64,000 nt of DNA from the NCBI GenBank assembly GCA_964528155.1, contig CAZGRL010000004.1, forward strand, positions 1 through 64,000, in the 5' to 3' direction. Positions 43,864-52,461 of the stretch are shown here, piece by piece (the stretch's first letter is position 1; each line of letters opens with the position of its first letter). A program made the position numbers and the translations under genes. The notes under the pieces are model-generated. The model saw only the letters and a program-made list of their open reading frames with translations. It did no database searches and had not been told where the DNA came from. Source of the stretch: G001797105 sp964528155 (GTDB taxonomy: Bacteria; Chloroflexota; Anaerolineae; Anaerolineales; E44-bin32).

Positions 43864-44958
43864 CTAGTGCGCCCCGACCTTAGGCACCGGCGACGGGAAT
43901 AGTGGCGGATGAGCCGGGGATGCCTCGGCAGCGATGCGTTCCGCCAGCGAACTGAAGCAGGCGATGGGATACTCCTCAATCCGCCCCTGATCGCACAGCA
44001 TTGCGATCTCAGGATCCAGGGGCAACTTCCCCAGGAGCCGGATTCCCAGGGCGCGCGCAATGTCTTCGGCATGGCTCGGCCCAAAGATCTCGTGGTGCTT
44101 GCCCGTATCCGGACAGATAAAGTAGCTCATGTTCTCAATCAGCCCGAGGATGGGAACGCCCAGGTCAACCGCCATGTGTGCCGCCTTCTTCACGACCATC
44201 CCCGCCAGATCCTGGGGAGAAGTCACCAGCACCACGCCGCTCTGCGGCAGGGACTGCATGACGGTCAGTGGCGCATCCGACGTGCCCGGAGGCAGGTCGA
44301 CGATCAGATAGTCCATCGCGCCCCACAACACATCTCCCCACAATTGCTGGATGGCACGGCCGACCACGGGACCGCGCCAGATGACGGCTTGCTCTTCGCT
44401 CTCGAGCAGGAGGTTGATGGACATGACACGGATGCCGCTTTTGGTCGGGGCCGGCACCAACGCTATAGGGCTCACCTCCATCTGTGGCCTTCCGGAGAAG
44501 AACATCTTGGGGATGCTTGGCCCGGTGATGTCGGCGTCCAACACGCCGACTTCATGACCGGCGCGGCGCAGACTGATCGCCAATAAAGCGCTTACCAAAG
44601 ACTTCCCCACTCCGCCTTTTCCACTCATCACGGAGATGACATGCCGGACATCGTTCAGACGGGCCACGCTACCCGGTTGGGGCTCTTTTGGCCGCAGTCT
44701 TTGCTTGTCTTCGGCCGCCATCTGTGCGAATTCGATCGCCAGCTGAGTCGCTCCGCCCAGTGCCAGGATGGCCCTCTCCGCCTCCTCCCGGATACGCTCC
44801 TTGAGGGGGCAGGCCAGAGTCGTCAAGGCCAGGGTGATATTCACTCGGCCATTCTGAATCTCCACCTTTCGCACCATCCCCAGATCGACAAGGTCCCGTT
44901 TCAGCCCAGGGTCCTGCACTGTGCCGAGCGCCTGGTAGACCTGATTCTCAGACAGCAT
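43864..44958 (-). CDS. mrp: Mrp/NBP35-type Fe-S carrier ATPase with N-terminal MIP18 domain
   Basis: A 364-residue cytosolic Fe-S cluster carrier. Residues 1-85 form the MIP18 fold (VQDPGLKRDLVDLGMVRKVE, ALTTLACPLKERI). The P-loop domain has MSGKGGVGKSLVSALLA, VGVLDADITGPSIP, IVDLPPGTSDAPLT and ENMSYFICPDTGKHHEIFG; the Mrp cysteine pair is partly replaced (one cysteine in ICPD). It passes clusters to client enzymes. Stop is TAG. Sixty bases after the MIP18 gene. Confidence 0.9.
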   Translation of the reverse strand: MLSENQVYQALGTVQDPGLKRDLVDLGMVRKVEIQNGRVNITLALTTLACPLKERIREEAERAILALGGATQLAIEFAQMAAEDKQRLRPKEPQPGSVARLNDVRHVISVMSGKGGVGKSLVSALLAISLRRAGHEVGVLDADITGPSIPKMFFSGRPQMEVSPIALVPAPTKSGIRVMSINLLLESEEQAVIWRGPVVGRAIQQLWGDVLWGAMDYLIVDLPPGTSDAPLTVMQSLPQSGVVLVTSPQDLAGMVVKKAAHMAVDLGVPILGLIENMSYFICPDTGKHHEIFGPSHAEDIARALGIRLLGKLPLDPEIAMLCDQGRIEEYPIACFSSLAERIAAEASPAHPPLFPSPVPKVGAH

Positions 44959-45018
44959 GATCCCTATCCCTCGATTGTCTGCGATCTTCCTGACCGTCCT
45001 GCCCGCCGCGACCGGCGG

Positions 45019-45336
45019 TCACGCGCCGCCTGCCGTGTCGCGCAGGGCTTGTCGCAGAAGCGTCGTCAGCTCCTCCGATCTGATCCAACCCACGATCTGG
45101 AGATCCTGGTCGGTCACTCCCTGCACCTCGGCCACTGCCCGCTGCAGCTCAAGGGCCAGCGGCACGGCGATAGGGCACAGTGGAGACGATGGCCGAAAAC
45201 GGTATGACACGCGACCGCTCGCATCGATCGAGAGGTCTTCGATGAGCCGCATACGGACGACGTCCATGCCCGTCTCCGGGTCGATCACCAGCCTGAGCCG
45301 TTCCAGCACAGCCGCCCGCAGCTTTTCCGGATTCAC
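45019..45336 (-). CDS. MIP18-family Fe-S assembly protein
   Basis: A 105-residue stand-alone MIP18 (DUF59) domain: LRLVIDPETGMDVVRMRLIE, then PSSPLCPIAVPLALELQRAV with the conserved cysteine. I chose GTG at 45336, preceded by GGGAG and 15 bases after the ATPase stop; a longer frame to 45423 would overlap that gene by 73 bases. It should assist cluster transfer with Mrp encoded next. Confidence 0.8.
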   Translation of the reverse strand: MNPEKLRAAVLERLRLVIDPETGMDVVRMRLIEDLSIDASGRVSYRFRPSSPLCPIAVPLALELQRAVAEVQGVTDQDLQIVGWIRSEELTTLLRQALRDTAGGA

Positions 45337-45350
45337 CGAATCTCCCACGG

Positions 45351-46280
45351 TCACGCTCGTCGAGAGCTCTGTAGGCTCGACCCGGACAATTCGTCCGCGA
45401 GCCAGGGTATCACGCGTTGCCATGTGGCAACGAGCGCCCGGGCAGCCGGCGAATCGGGCGCATGGCCGGTCACAGGCTCGCCTACCACCATCGCCTCCGT
45501 CACGGCCGGATCAAACGGGATCTGGCCGACCACGTCTGCCCCTCGCCGGCACGCCTCGTCCAGGATCTGCTCTGCCGCGGCGGGGTTCAGGTCAGCCTTG
45601 TTGAGGCACACGCCTGCCGGCATCCCGAAGTGCTTCACCATCTGAAGAGTCCGCTGCATGTCGTGGGCGCCGGCCACGCTCGGCTCGGTCACGATCAATA
45701 CCAGGTCGGCTCCGGCGGCGGCGGAGATCGCCGGGCAGCCGATGCCCGGCGGCCCGTCCACAATCAAGATCGCGCTGCCCGTCTCCAGAGCGTGGAGACG
45801 AGCTTGTTGCTTGACCAGCGTCACAAGCTTGCCGGAGTTGTCCTGGGCCGGGTGAAGCTCAGCATGAAAGAGCGGGCCATAGCGAGTCTGCGAGCGAAAC
45901 CAGCGACCCACCCGTTGGGGCTCCATGTGGATCGCCTCGGTTGGGCAGGAATACAAGCAGGCCGCGCAGCCTTCGCACGCGATCGGATCCACACGGTAGG
46001 CCCCCTCCACCAGGATCGCCTCAAAACGGCAAGCCTCCGCACACAGGCCGCAACCCTCACAACGCCCCGCATCAATTTCAGCCACCGAACCGCTGATGAA
46101 TCCGTGCTCTTCGCGAATTTCCGGCTGCAGCACCAGTTCCAGGTTAGCCGCATCGACGTCGGCATCGGCCAGCACGGCGCGCAGTTGTGGTGCGGCTTCC
46201 CATGCCAGATGAGCGAAGGCAGCAGCCACACTGGTCTTACCCGTACCGCCCTTGCCGCTCAGAATGACCAGTTGTTTCAT
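45351..46280 (-). CDS. MinD-family ATPase with inserted two-cluster ferredoxin (copy A)
   Basis: A 309-residue P-loop protein: LSGKGGTGKTSVAAAFA (deviant Walker A), VLADADVDAANLEL, then a ferredoxin insertion at about 74-112 (CEGCGLCAEACRFEAI; CEGCAACLYSCPTEAI), and the ATPase continuing with ILIVDGPPGIGCP. Such proteins are found next to NifX-like and Mrp proteins in anaerobes and are thought to help mature a metalloprotein. It shares four bases with the thioesterase upstream. Confidence 0.9.
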   Translation of the reverse strand: MKQLVILSGKGGTGKTSVAAAFAHLAWEAAPQLRAVLADADVDAANLELVLQPEIREEHGFISGSVAEIDAGRCEGCGLCAEACRFEAILVEGAYRVDPIACEGCAACLYSCPTEAIHMEPQRVGRWFRSQTRYGPLFHAELHPAQDNSGKLVTLVKQQARLHALETGSAILIVDGPPGIGCPAISAAAGADLVLIVTEPSVAGAHDMQRTLQMVKHFGMPAGVCLNKADLNPAAAEQILDEACRRGADVVGQIPFDPAVTEAMVVGEPVTGHAPDSPAARALVATWQRVIPWLADELSGSSLQSSRRA

Positions 46281-46759
46281 GCCGCCGGCTCCCCTGGATG
46301 GTCATAGATGCCCCACCCGAACTTATCTTCCGCTTCACGCGGGTCGAGAATTTCCGGCGGCAGACCGACAAGCAGCAGATCGGCTTCTGCCAACACCGTT
46401 TGCTCAGGTGAACGAATCTCGGCGTGGGCGAACGTCAGGCGGCCCTTTTGCCTTGTCAGCCAGCCCACGGCCTGTAACGGCCGGCCGATGGGTACGGGTT
46501 GGCGATAGCGGATTTCCAATTGGGCGGTGATGAAAAAGCGCTGGTGATCGCCAATCATCATTGTCCGACCAGCGACCTCGTCGAGGATGGCTGCGACGAT
46601 CCCGCCGTGGGCGATGCCAGGGTAGCCTTCATGCTCGGCCGCGAGGGTAAAGGCTGCCAAGACTTCATTGTGGCCGTTGTCAAAGAAGCGCAGCCGCAGC
46701 CCAGCCTCGTTCTCCATGCCGCAGGCAAAGCAGGTCCGGGAGTTGGGCTGCTGGTTCAT
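46277..46759 (-). CDS. PaaI-type hotdog thioesterase between the two MinD-ferredoxin genes
   Basis: A 160-residue hotdog protein with CFACGMENEAGLRLRFFDN and catalytic GIAHGGIVAAILDEVAGR. It overlaps both neighbours by four bases (ATGA at each end), so it is translated in strict stoichiometric coupling with the two ATPases. Why a thioesterase is embedded there is unknown; it may act on an acylated cofactor precursor or simply be hitchhiking. Confidence 0.85.
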   Translation of the reverse strand: MNQQPNSRTCFACGMENEAGLRLRFFDNGHNEVLAAFTLAAEHEGYPGIAHGGIVAAILDEVAGRTMMIGDHQRFFITAQLEIRYRQPVPIGRPLQAVGWLTRQKGRLTFAHAEIRSPEQTVLAEADLLLVGLPPEILDPREAEDKFGWGIYDHPGEPAA

Positions 46760-47640
46760 GGGTCTGTGATGCATTCGAAGACCTTCAAGAACCGATTGTG
46801 ATATTGCGGGTCCAATGCGACCAACGGTTGCCCGCGTGCAATCCCTTCGGCAATGGCACGCTCGAATGGGATCCGCAGCATGACCGGGATCCCCTCGCTC
46901 TCACAGTAGTCGGTTACGCTCTCATCACCGATGCCGTCTCGATTGATGATGACGCCCATGGGCAAACCCAAGGAGCGGCCGACCTGGACCGAAAGCCGCA
47001 GGTCGTGAAGCCCGAACGGCGTCGGCTCGGTGACCAGCAGCACGAAACTTGCGCCGCGCACTGCCTCCACCACTGGGCAGGAGGTGCCCGGAGGGCAGTC
47101 GAGTATCACGATCTGCCCATCCTGCGGCGTGGCCCAGCGCTTGAGCCGCCGGATGATCGGCCCCGCCATGGGCTCGCCCACATTGAGCACGCCGCGGGCG
47201 AAGTCAATCCCACCTTGTGCCGACCCGGCTTCGAGCACACCGATGGGTGACGGGATCTCCTCGAGGGCACCCTCAGGGCACTGGCGCGTGCAGCTCCCGC
47301 AGCCGTGACACAACTGCGGAAACACCAGCACCTTCGACCCCAGCACGGCGATGGCGTGGTACTGACACACCTCCGAGCACCGCCCACATCCCGTGCAACG
47401 ATCTTCGTCGACGCGGGGGATCATGACGGAGACATCCATCCGGCGAGCGAACTCCGGCGCCAGAAACAGGTGTGCGTTCGGCGCCTCGACGTCGCAGTCC
47501 AGCAGGAGGGGCGGCGGCCGACTCCCATCCGCCTCCAGTGCCAGGCTCAGCGCCAGGCTGGTAGCAACGGTCGTCTTTCCGGTCCCCCCCTTGCCGCTCG
47601 CTACAGCGATCCGCAGTGGCTTGCCCTCGTACTTATCCAC
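46756..47640 (-). CDS. MinD-family ATPase with inserted two-cluster ferredoxin (copy B)
   Basis: A 294-residue paralogue: VASGKGGTGKTTVATSLALS, LLLDCDVEAPNAHLFL, ferredoxin CTGCGRCSEVCQYHAI and CHGCGSCTRQCPEGAL, then VILDCPPGTSCPVVEA. GTG at 47640 starts MDKYEGKPLRIAVASGKGGT; the longer upstream frame lies in the NifX-like gene. Overlaps that gene by eight bases. A and B probably form a heterodimer or act in sequence. Confidence 0.88.
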   Translation of the reverse strand: MDKYEGKPLRIAVASGKGGTGKTTVATSLALSLALEADGSRPPPLLLDCDVEAPNAHLFLAPEFARRMDVSVMIPRVDEDRCTGCGRCSEVCQYHAIAVLGSKVLVFPQLCHGCGSCTRQCPEGALEEIPSPIGVLEAGSAQGGIDFARGVLNVGEPMAGPIIRRLKRWATPQDGQIVILDCPPGTSCPVVEAVRGASFVLLVTEPTPFGLHDLRLSVQVGRSLGLPMGVIINRDGIGDESVTDYCESEGIPVMLRIPFERAIAEGIARGQPLVALDPQYHNRFLKVFECITDP

Positions 47641-47995
47641 GGCGGCCCGGTCGAAACATGACGGCGGCGCGCTCCAGCCTTCCGGCGCGATAGTCGTCGA
47701 GCGCCTGGCGCGCCGTGCAAGCCGAGTGACAGAGATACATCCCGATCCCGGCGGCATCGAGGGCCCCGAAGGCGTTCGGACCAAAGGCCCCACTGATCAC
47801 CGCCTCCGGCCCAAGGCGGGCGACAAACTCCGCCGCCCGGCCGCCTGCGCCGCCGGGGGCGTCGACCGCCGGGTTGCGGTGTGCCTCCCAGGCCAGAGTC
47901 TCACCGTCTACCGCCACAAAGCACGCCGCCCGGCCGAACCGGGGGTCCACCGGCGCATCCATATCCGGTGCGATAGTGGTCACGATGATTTTCAT
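47633..47995 (-). CDS. NifX/NifB-domain protein (copy 1)
   Basis: A 120-residue protein of the dinitrogenase iron-molybdenum cofactor family: VDPRFGRAACFVAVDGE and a C-terminal AAGIGMYLCHSACTARQAL. Family members carry metal-cluster precursors. No nitrogenase gene is present, so the client is unknown. A first ATG is three bases upstream. Confidence 0.85.
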   Translation of the reverse strand: MKIIVTTIAPDMDAPVDPRFGRAACFVAVDGETLAWEAHRNPAVDAPGGAGGRAAEFVARLGPEAVISGAFGPNAFGALDAAGIGMYLCHSACTARQALDDYRAGRLERAAVMFRPGRRG

Positions 47996-47998
47996 CAC

Positions 47999-48478
47999 TC
48001 AGCTCAGCAGGTTCTCGAATTCGTCCTCGTGCTCGATTTCTTCGCCCAGGATATGCACGGCCAGCTCGTAGGTGATCGGGTCCCTGCCGTGCGTCTTCTG
48101 CGCCAGTGTGTGGTAGACCTCGATCGCCCCCCGCTCGGCCTCGACCACCTTGCGCACGATGGCCTCGAAATCCCTCTCGTTCTCCGGCGGAGTCGGGTAA
48201 CCCTCGTTGCTCGGCTCGATCAATCCGGCCGCCTCGGAGGGTGGCTTGCCACCCAACGAAACGATCCGCTCCGCCAGCTCCTGCTGGTGTTCGAGTTCAT
48301 CCTTTGCGGTATCCAGCAGCAACTCCGAAAGTGGCTTCGCCGCTGGCCGGCCCGTGACCACCTGGCCCATATGGGTATAGGCAAACGCTGCCAGCCACTC
48401 ATCGGCGTAGGCCCGCCGCAGGTCGGCGACCAGCTCAGCCACGTTCAGGTCGACGATCTCCTGACCTTTGTTGCCCAT
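47999..48478 (-). CDS. Ferritin-like diiron protein
   Basis: A 159-residue four-helix bundle. Ligand motifs: DEWLAAFAYTHMG (E), DELEHQQELAERI (ExxH), EAERGAIEVYHTL (E) and GEEIEHEDEFENLL (ExxH). This is the bacterioferritin/rubrerythrin-type diiron site. A haem-binding methionine is not evident. It could store iron or detoxify peroxide. AAAGGGG lies ten bases before the ATG. Confidence 0.85.
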   Translation of the reverse strand: MGNKGQEIVDLNVAELVADLRRAYADEWLAAFAYTHMGQVVTGRPAAKPLSELLLDTAKDELEHQQELAERIVSLGGKPPSEAAGLIEPSNEGYPTPPENERDFEAIVRKVVEAERGAIEVYHTLAQKTHGRDPITYELAVHILGEEIEHEDEFENLLS

Positions 48479-48492
48479 GTTGTCATCCCCTT

Positions 48493-48708
48493 TCACTCGC
48501 GAACCATGGCCGTGCCGCACTTCGGGCACGAGATGTCCACGCAGCGCCGACCGGCCTGGTGCGGCACCTTGTGTCCGCACTTTGGGCAGAGGCAATCGCC
48601 TCCCGGCCCCGAGCCTGGCTTGGTGCCGCCTCCGCGGCCGCGGCCACCCCGTCCCTGGCCTTGTCCCTGACCTTGTCCCCGTCCTCCAGGTGAGCCTCGT
48701 CCCCACAT
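48493..48708 (-). CDS. Glycine-rich zinc-ribbon protein
   Basis: A 71-residue protein: an RG/QG-rich arm (residues 3-40) followed by CPKCGHKVPHQAGRRCVDIS and CPKCGTAMVRE, a zinc ribbon of two CPKCG knuckles. This small family is common near NifX-like and DUF5320 genes in anaerobes. GGAGG is at the correct distance before ATG 48708. Function unknown. Confidence 0.8.
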   Translation of the reverse strand: MWGRGSPGGRGQGQGQGQGRGGRGRGGGTKPGSGPGGDCLCPKCGHKVPHQAGRRCVDISCPKCGTAMVRE

Positions 48709-48771
48709 CGGATCGCCTCCTTTAGAATTGCCGATGGCAGGTTTGCCGCATCACGCCGAGCGGCACCCCGC

Positions 48772-49098
48772 CTAATCGCTTTTCCCCTCGATCTCGTCGA
48801 TGCGCCCGCGGACGGCCTCGAGCTGCCCGCTCAGCGATTCGGCTTGTGCCTTCAGGGCCTCGAGCTCCTGCACTTTCGTCGGCTGCCAACCGAAAAAGCG
48901 CATCCATCCCGGCCACCCGGCAGCATGCAGGCCGTGTCGCCAACCTCGGGCGGCTCCCCAGGGCCCCCAGGCACTACCAAGATCCGAAGGCTGGCCTGAG
49001 TGGAGCGGTCCCGGCGCACCGAATCCCGCGCAGTAACCCATCCTCCGACCGGTCATCGGCCCTCTGCCGATCGGACCCGTTCGATCTCCGCCTGGCAT
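48772..49098 (-). CDS. DUF5320 protein
   Basis: A 108-residue protein starting MPGGDRTGPIGRGPMTGRRM, the DUF5320 signature, then a glycine/tryptophan-rich stretch and a C-terminal coiled coil (VQELEALKAQAESLSGQLEA). AGGAGG stands just before the ATG. Companion of NifX-like proteins; role unknown. Confidence 0.85.
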   Translation of the reverse strand: MPGGDRTGPIGRGPMTGRRMGYCAGFGAPGPLHSGQPSDLGSAWGPWGAARGWRHGLHAAGWPGWMRFFGWQPTKVQELEALKAQAESLSGQLEAVRGRIDEIEGKSD

Positions 49099-49143
49099 GG
49101 TCGTTCCTCCTTCCTTCTCTGAATGGTGAATTCCCAGACAACG

Positions 49144-49383
49144 TCAGAACCGCCGGCACGTGCCGCCGTCTTCACGCGGCGGCGAGGCACAGCGGTCCTC
49201 CCGGCCACAGCACGTCCGCTGTTGAGCGGGCTCGTGACTTGACCTGGCGATGTACGGAAGCGAGATCAGCCGATCGTTCAGTAGGCTTCCACACTTCGGA
49301 CAGCGCGCCTCGCTGGCCGCGGTCGCAACCCGCACTTCCACTCTGTCCCCACATTCGCTGCAACGGTATTCATAGATGGGCAT
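49144..49383 (-). CDS. FmdB-type zinc-ribbon protein
   Basis: A 79-residue protein: MPIYEYRCSECGDRVEV then RCPKCGSLLNDR, the FmdB-like regulatory zinc ribbon, followed by an extra cysteine-rich tail (RTCCGREDRCASPP). Family named for a regulator near formylmethanofuran dehydrogenase genes. Starts eight bases before the end of the ferredoxin gene upstream, so co-transcribed. Confidence 0.8.
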   Translation of the reverse strand: MPIYEYRCSECGDRVEVRVATAASEARCPKCGSLLNDRLISLPYIARSSHEPAQQRTCCGREDRCASPPREDGGTCRRF

Positions 49384-49390
49384 CTTCGCC

Positions 49391-49894
49391 TCACAGCTCG
49401 GGACGATAGGACATGGACTGCACGGCCGACACCGAGAGCCTTCTTCGGTGCTGCCGGCGCTGCCTGCGCGCACCGGGCCCGAAGCGGGACGCGCTTCCGT
49501 CCGCGACCGGGATTGCTCGCTCGATCGGTGCCGGACCGGACCTCCGGCGGTTGAGATTGCGGAGAAACGCCTCCGCAAGACGCGGGGCAAGTTCACGGGC
49601 AAATGCCGCCATCGCCTTCGCGGCCAGGTCTACCCATGGGCTGGTCCCAGAACGAGGTACCGTGTTTCCGCCCGCAGGGCCCGACTTGGCCAATGACATG
49701 ATCGTCACGACTTCCGGGAGTTCAACGGCGGTGAGCGCACCCTGCGGGCAGGCCTGCACGCAGCTGAGGCATCCCGTACATCCGCTGGACGCAATCACGG
49801 GTCTGCCGGCAAGAAGCTGGATGGCACCGGCCGGACAGGCCTCCACACAGGCGCCGCACCCACTGCACGCCTCTTCGTTCACACTGATGAGCAC
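49391..49894 (-). CDS. Two-cluster ferredoxin with long C-terminal tail
   Basis: A 167-residue protein. Residues 8-55 carry CSGCGACVEACPAGAI and CTGCLSCVQACPQGAL, two [4Fe-4S] sites. The following about 100 residues (FARELAPRLAEAFLRNLNRR and an arginine-rich end) look helical and then basic, with no family known. GTG at 49894 is preferred because AGGAG lies upstream; an earlier ATG at 49933 is possible. Confidence 0.75.
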   Translation of the reverse strand: MLISVNEEACSGCGACVEACPAGAIQLLAGRPVIASSGCTGCLSCVQACPQGALTAVELPEVVTIMSLAKSGPAGGNTVPRSGTSPWVDLAAKAMAAFARELAPRLAEAFLRNLNRRRSGPAPIERAIPVADGSASRFGPGARRQRRQHRRRLSVSAVQSMSYRPEL

Positions 49895-49997
49895 CGCCTC
49901 AATACTCCTCTTCTCCAGCGCGCCCTGCCTCATGCACGCCGCCGATCCATCATGTGGATGATCCGGCTACCGGCCATCTTCCCTTCCGCCGAGCACC

Positions 49998-50396
49998 TCA
50001 GTGAAGGCGATCGACTTGGTCGACGAGGCGGCCCTCGACGTAGGCCATAGCCGCTTCATCGATCGACTCGAGGTCGGTGACAACCGGGCGGATGCCGCGC
50101 TCCTGCATACTCTGGTAGGCGCCCATGCCCATCCCCCCGCACAGCAACGCTTCACAGTCGGCAATAGACTGAGCCATGCGGGCATGACGGCTTTGGGCCT
50201 CCGAGTCGGTGCCGTGGGGCTGGCCTGGAGGACCGGGCTCGTGAGGCTCATTCGAGAAGTGCGCATGCCCGAGCTTCTCCCGCAAGTCCCGATCGACGAT
50301 TCGACCGTCCTCCAACGTCAGGACCAAGTAGTAGGGCGCTCGGCCGAAGTGCTGACTGATCGTCTTTCCATCCTCAGTGATCGCTGCGATCTTCAT
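49998..50396 (-). CDS. NifX/NifB-domain protein (copy 2)
   Basis: A 132-residue protein: ITEDGKTISQHFGRAPYYLV and CEALLCGGMGMGAYQSMQER, of the iron-molybdenum cofactor carrier family. Residues 45-75 form a histidine/proline-rich insertion (HAHFSNEPHEPGPPGQPHGT) that could bind metal. It is the first structural gene after the XRE-cupin regulator in the minus-strand block. Confidence 0.85.
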   Translation of the reverse strand: MKIAAITEDGKTISQHFGRAPYYLVLTLEDGRIVDRDLREKLGHAHFSNEPHEPGPPGQPHGTDSEAQSRHARMAQSIADCEALLCGGMGMGAYQSMQERGIRPVVTDLESIDEAAMAYVEGRLVDQVDRLH

Positions 50397-50488
50397 CCAT
50401 CCTCCACAATGAGAGCCAGGGGGCTCGTGTTATGATTTCGTTAGTCCCTCGTCCTGGCTCGATACCCAAGGGTCCTGCCCGCAGGTTT

Positions 50489-51145
50489 TCAACCGGCTCC
50501 TCCAATGCCGAAGTGCCGTGACGCCGCGCGGTTCTGGCCTCCAGGAGGACAGAGTACAAGCATGGCTCTCGAGGGTTTAGGCCGGGTGTTCAACCAGCGG
50601 TGAGGAAGATAAGCCTCGAACAGAAGGCTGTCGCCCGGCTCCAACTCGTAGCCCTGGCCCTCGATGAAATAGTCGACGCGGCCTTCCAGGCAGTACACGA
50701 ACTCCTGCCCGGTATGGACGATCGGTGTCGGGCCGCTGTCGGTGTGAGGGTTCAGGGTGATCAGGAAAGGCTCGATCGTCCGGTCCGTCATCCCTGCCCC
50801 CAGGTCCTCCAGGAAGCCGTGGGCAAAGGCGACGTTTCGTCGGCCATCGGCCCGCACATGAGCAATCTCGCTGTTAGGAAGTTCGGTTTCGAAGAAGGCC
50901 GCGATCGGCACCCCGAGGGTCAGGGCGACCTTCTGCAGCGTGCTGACGCTGGGCGAAACTCTGCCATTTTCAATAAGGCTTAGCGTGTTTACCGCCAACC
51001 CGCTCTCACCCGCCAAAGCCCGCAGCGAGTAACCCAGACCTCTCCGCAGGCCACGCAAGCGCCTTCCGACATCTGCTCCGCCATGGGCGGCCTGCCGTCG
51101 CCTGCGCCGACCTTGCTTTACGGCGTCTTGACCACCCCTGCGCAT
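50489..51145 (-). CDS. XRE-family regulator with C-terminal cupin (copy 1)
   Basis: A 218-residue regulator. The helix-turn-helix (LRRGLGYSLRALAGESGLAV, TLSLIENGRVSPSVSTL) is followed by a cupin (IVHTGQEFVYCLEGRVDYFI, PGDSLLFEAYLPHRWLN) that binds a small ligand or metal. It heads the 36-kb minus-strand block and probably controls it or part of it. GGGAGG precedes ATG 51145. It is a close paralogue of the regulator at 56577-57281. Confidence 0.88.
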   Translation of the reverse strand: MRRGGQDAVKQGRRRRRQAAHGGADVGRRLRGLRRGLGYSLRALAGESGLAVNTLSLIENGRVSPSVSTLQKVALTLGVPIAAFFETELPNSEIAHVRADGRRNVAFAHGFLEDLGAGMTDRTIEPFLITLNPHTDSGPTPIVHTGQEFVYCLEGRVDYFIEGQGYELEPGDSLLFEAYLPHRWLNTRPKPSRAMLVLCPPGGQNRAASRHFGIGGAG

Positions 51146-51951
51146 CGCCCCTCCCGTCTCGTCTAGAATAATTGAGATAATACCAATATAATAGGACAAA
51201 ATGCAAAAATCAAGCGACCTTCATCCAATTATTATGGTATTTCGTCAATCACAGCTGTCGCATTTGACCCCGGCCATGTTCTGCCGTGGGGGCACGCGAG
51301 GGGCTCCGCTCTGGCAGGACTGATCCCCGTTCCAAGCGCCGCCCGGCCCCTGGCCGGAAGCGCAGGAGGTGGCTTCGCCTTGACAACCGCCCTTCCCAGG
51401 TCACCAGATCTCAAGTGGTTGACGAATATCATGGCTTGATCGCCTGGACAGATTTAATAGCGAGGCCACGAAATTCCATCTCGGTGCTGCGGGTCCCAAG
51501 AGATGGACCCGTTGCCATTGATAGAGGAGGCCGCCATGCCCGTCCCTTTCAAGTCCAGCAGGGTAATCGGGATCTGATTATTGTCAGTCGTCGGGGCCAA
51601 GAACATGGCCGGGGGTCTTGGCCCGCCAGGCTGCTGGAAACACGCAAACCTTTATCCCAAATCCCGCCAAATGCGGGCAAGGGCTTGAATCATCCCCGCC
51701 GGGCCCTGCCAAAACCGCCGCCCCCCCGGGTCGAATCCCTATTGGAGGGCTCCCCCTGCTCCGGCCGCAACCGCCATTGCCTTGGGGGAGTACACAAGGC
51801 CGTGCACCCTCCCGGCCACTGTGGCTATGCCGTTCCGGAATCTGCTGAAGAGACTGTCCTTCCCTTCCCGACGAAGTTCCGCCTGCGATTCGCGGACTGG
51901 AACAGAAGGGGGCAAGGAGTGGAAGGAGTCTCCCAAATGGAGGATTAAGAG
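51146..51951. ncRNA. Long intergenic region with several hairpins; possible structured RNA (speculative)
   Basis: About 800 bases without a convincing gene. The first 100 are AT-rich with an inverted repeat (AATACCA at 51179, TGGTATT at 51235), a likely operator region for the XRE-cupin gene. Further on, three stems stand out: CCCGC/GCGGG (51663-51677), GGCAAGGGC/GCCCTGCC (51676-51710, one bulge) and CTCCCCC/GGGGGAG (51750-51790). An open frame runs through but lacks coding character. A regulatory RNA for the downstream methyltransferase gene is possible. Confidence 0.25.
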
Positions 51952-52461
51952 ATGTCTGTATGCCAGGTAAGACTCGTGCTTTGGCTGATCTTCACAGGAA
52001 TCACGATCGCAGGCGGAGTCAGCACCGATCTCATCCTGCAAGCCAGCCCTTTTCCGGCGTGGCTTCGCATCACCGGCCTTGTGGGGATGTTCCTTGCGCA
52101 TTTCCCATTGAAAAGAACGGGCAGGTTGCTCGGCCGCATGGCGGATCCTGAGAGATGGGGTTGCACCACCAAGCTGGTCACAACTGATCTCTACCGCTGT
52201 CTCCGACATCCGCATCACCTTTTCATCGGCATTTTCATGACATCCCTTGGCCTCGCGATCGGACATTTTTGGTCCTTCCTTCTCATCGCGGTGCCGCAAT
52301 GGCTATGGATTCTCGGTTTCCTGCTTTTAGTGGAGGAGAAGGAATTGTTGGGAAAATTCGGGGAGGAGTACGCTGCCTATCGACGGGAAGTCCCAATGCT
52401 CATCGCGAATCCCGCTTGCCTGCTCGAAGTCCTCTCCACTCCTCTCGAAGTGTCTGAGTAG
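51952..52461 (+). CDS. Isoprenylcysteine carboxyl methyltransferase-like membrane protein
   Basis: A 169-residue membrane protein with four or five helices. The ICMT/PEMT signatures CLRHPHHLFIG and EEKELLGKFGEEYAAYRREV are present, forming the SAM-binding pocket at the membrane. Bacterial members methylate lipids, thiols or other small hydrophobic substrates; here unknown. GGAGG lies shortly before the ATG. Confidence 0.8.
   Translation: MSVCQVRLVLWLIFTGITIAGGVSTDLILQASPFPAWLRITGLVGMFLAHFPLKRTGRLLGRMADPERWGCTTKLVTTDLYRCLRHPHHLFIGIFMTSLGLAIGHFWSFLLIAVPQWLWILGFLLLVEEKELLGKFGEEYAAYRREVPMLIANPACLLEVLSTPLEVSE

Noticed and set aside
51715..51745. GGGTCGAATCCCT, similar to a tRNA T-loop
   Set aside because: No acceptor, D or anticodon stems could be arranged around it, and the second loop T is missing.
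51286..51948. 220-codon plus-strand frame
   Set aside because: Proline/arginine-rich without family resemblance, no ribosome binding site, and it crosses strong hairpins.
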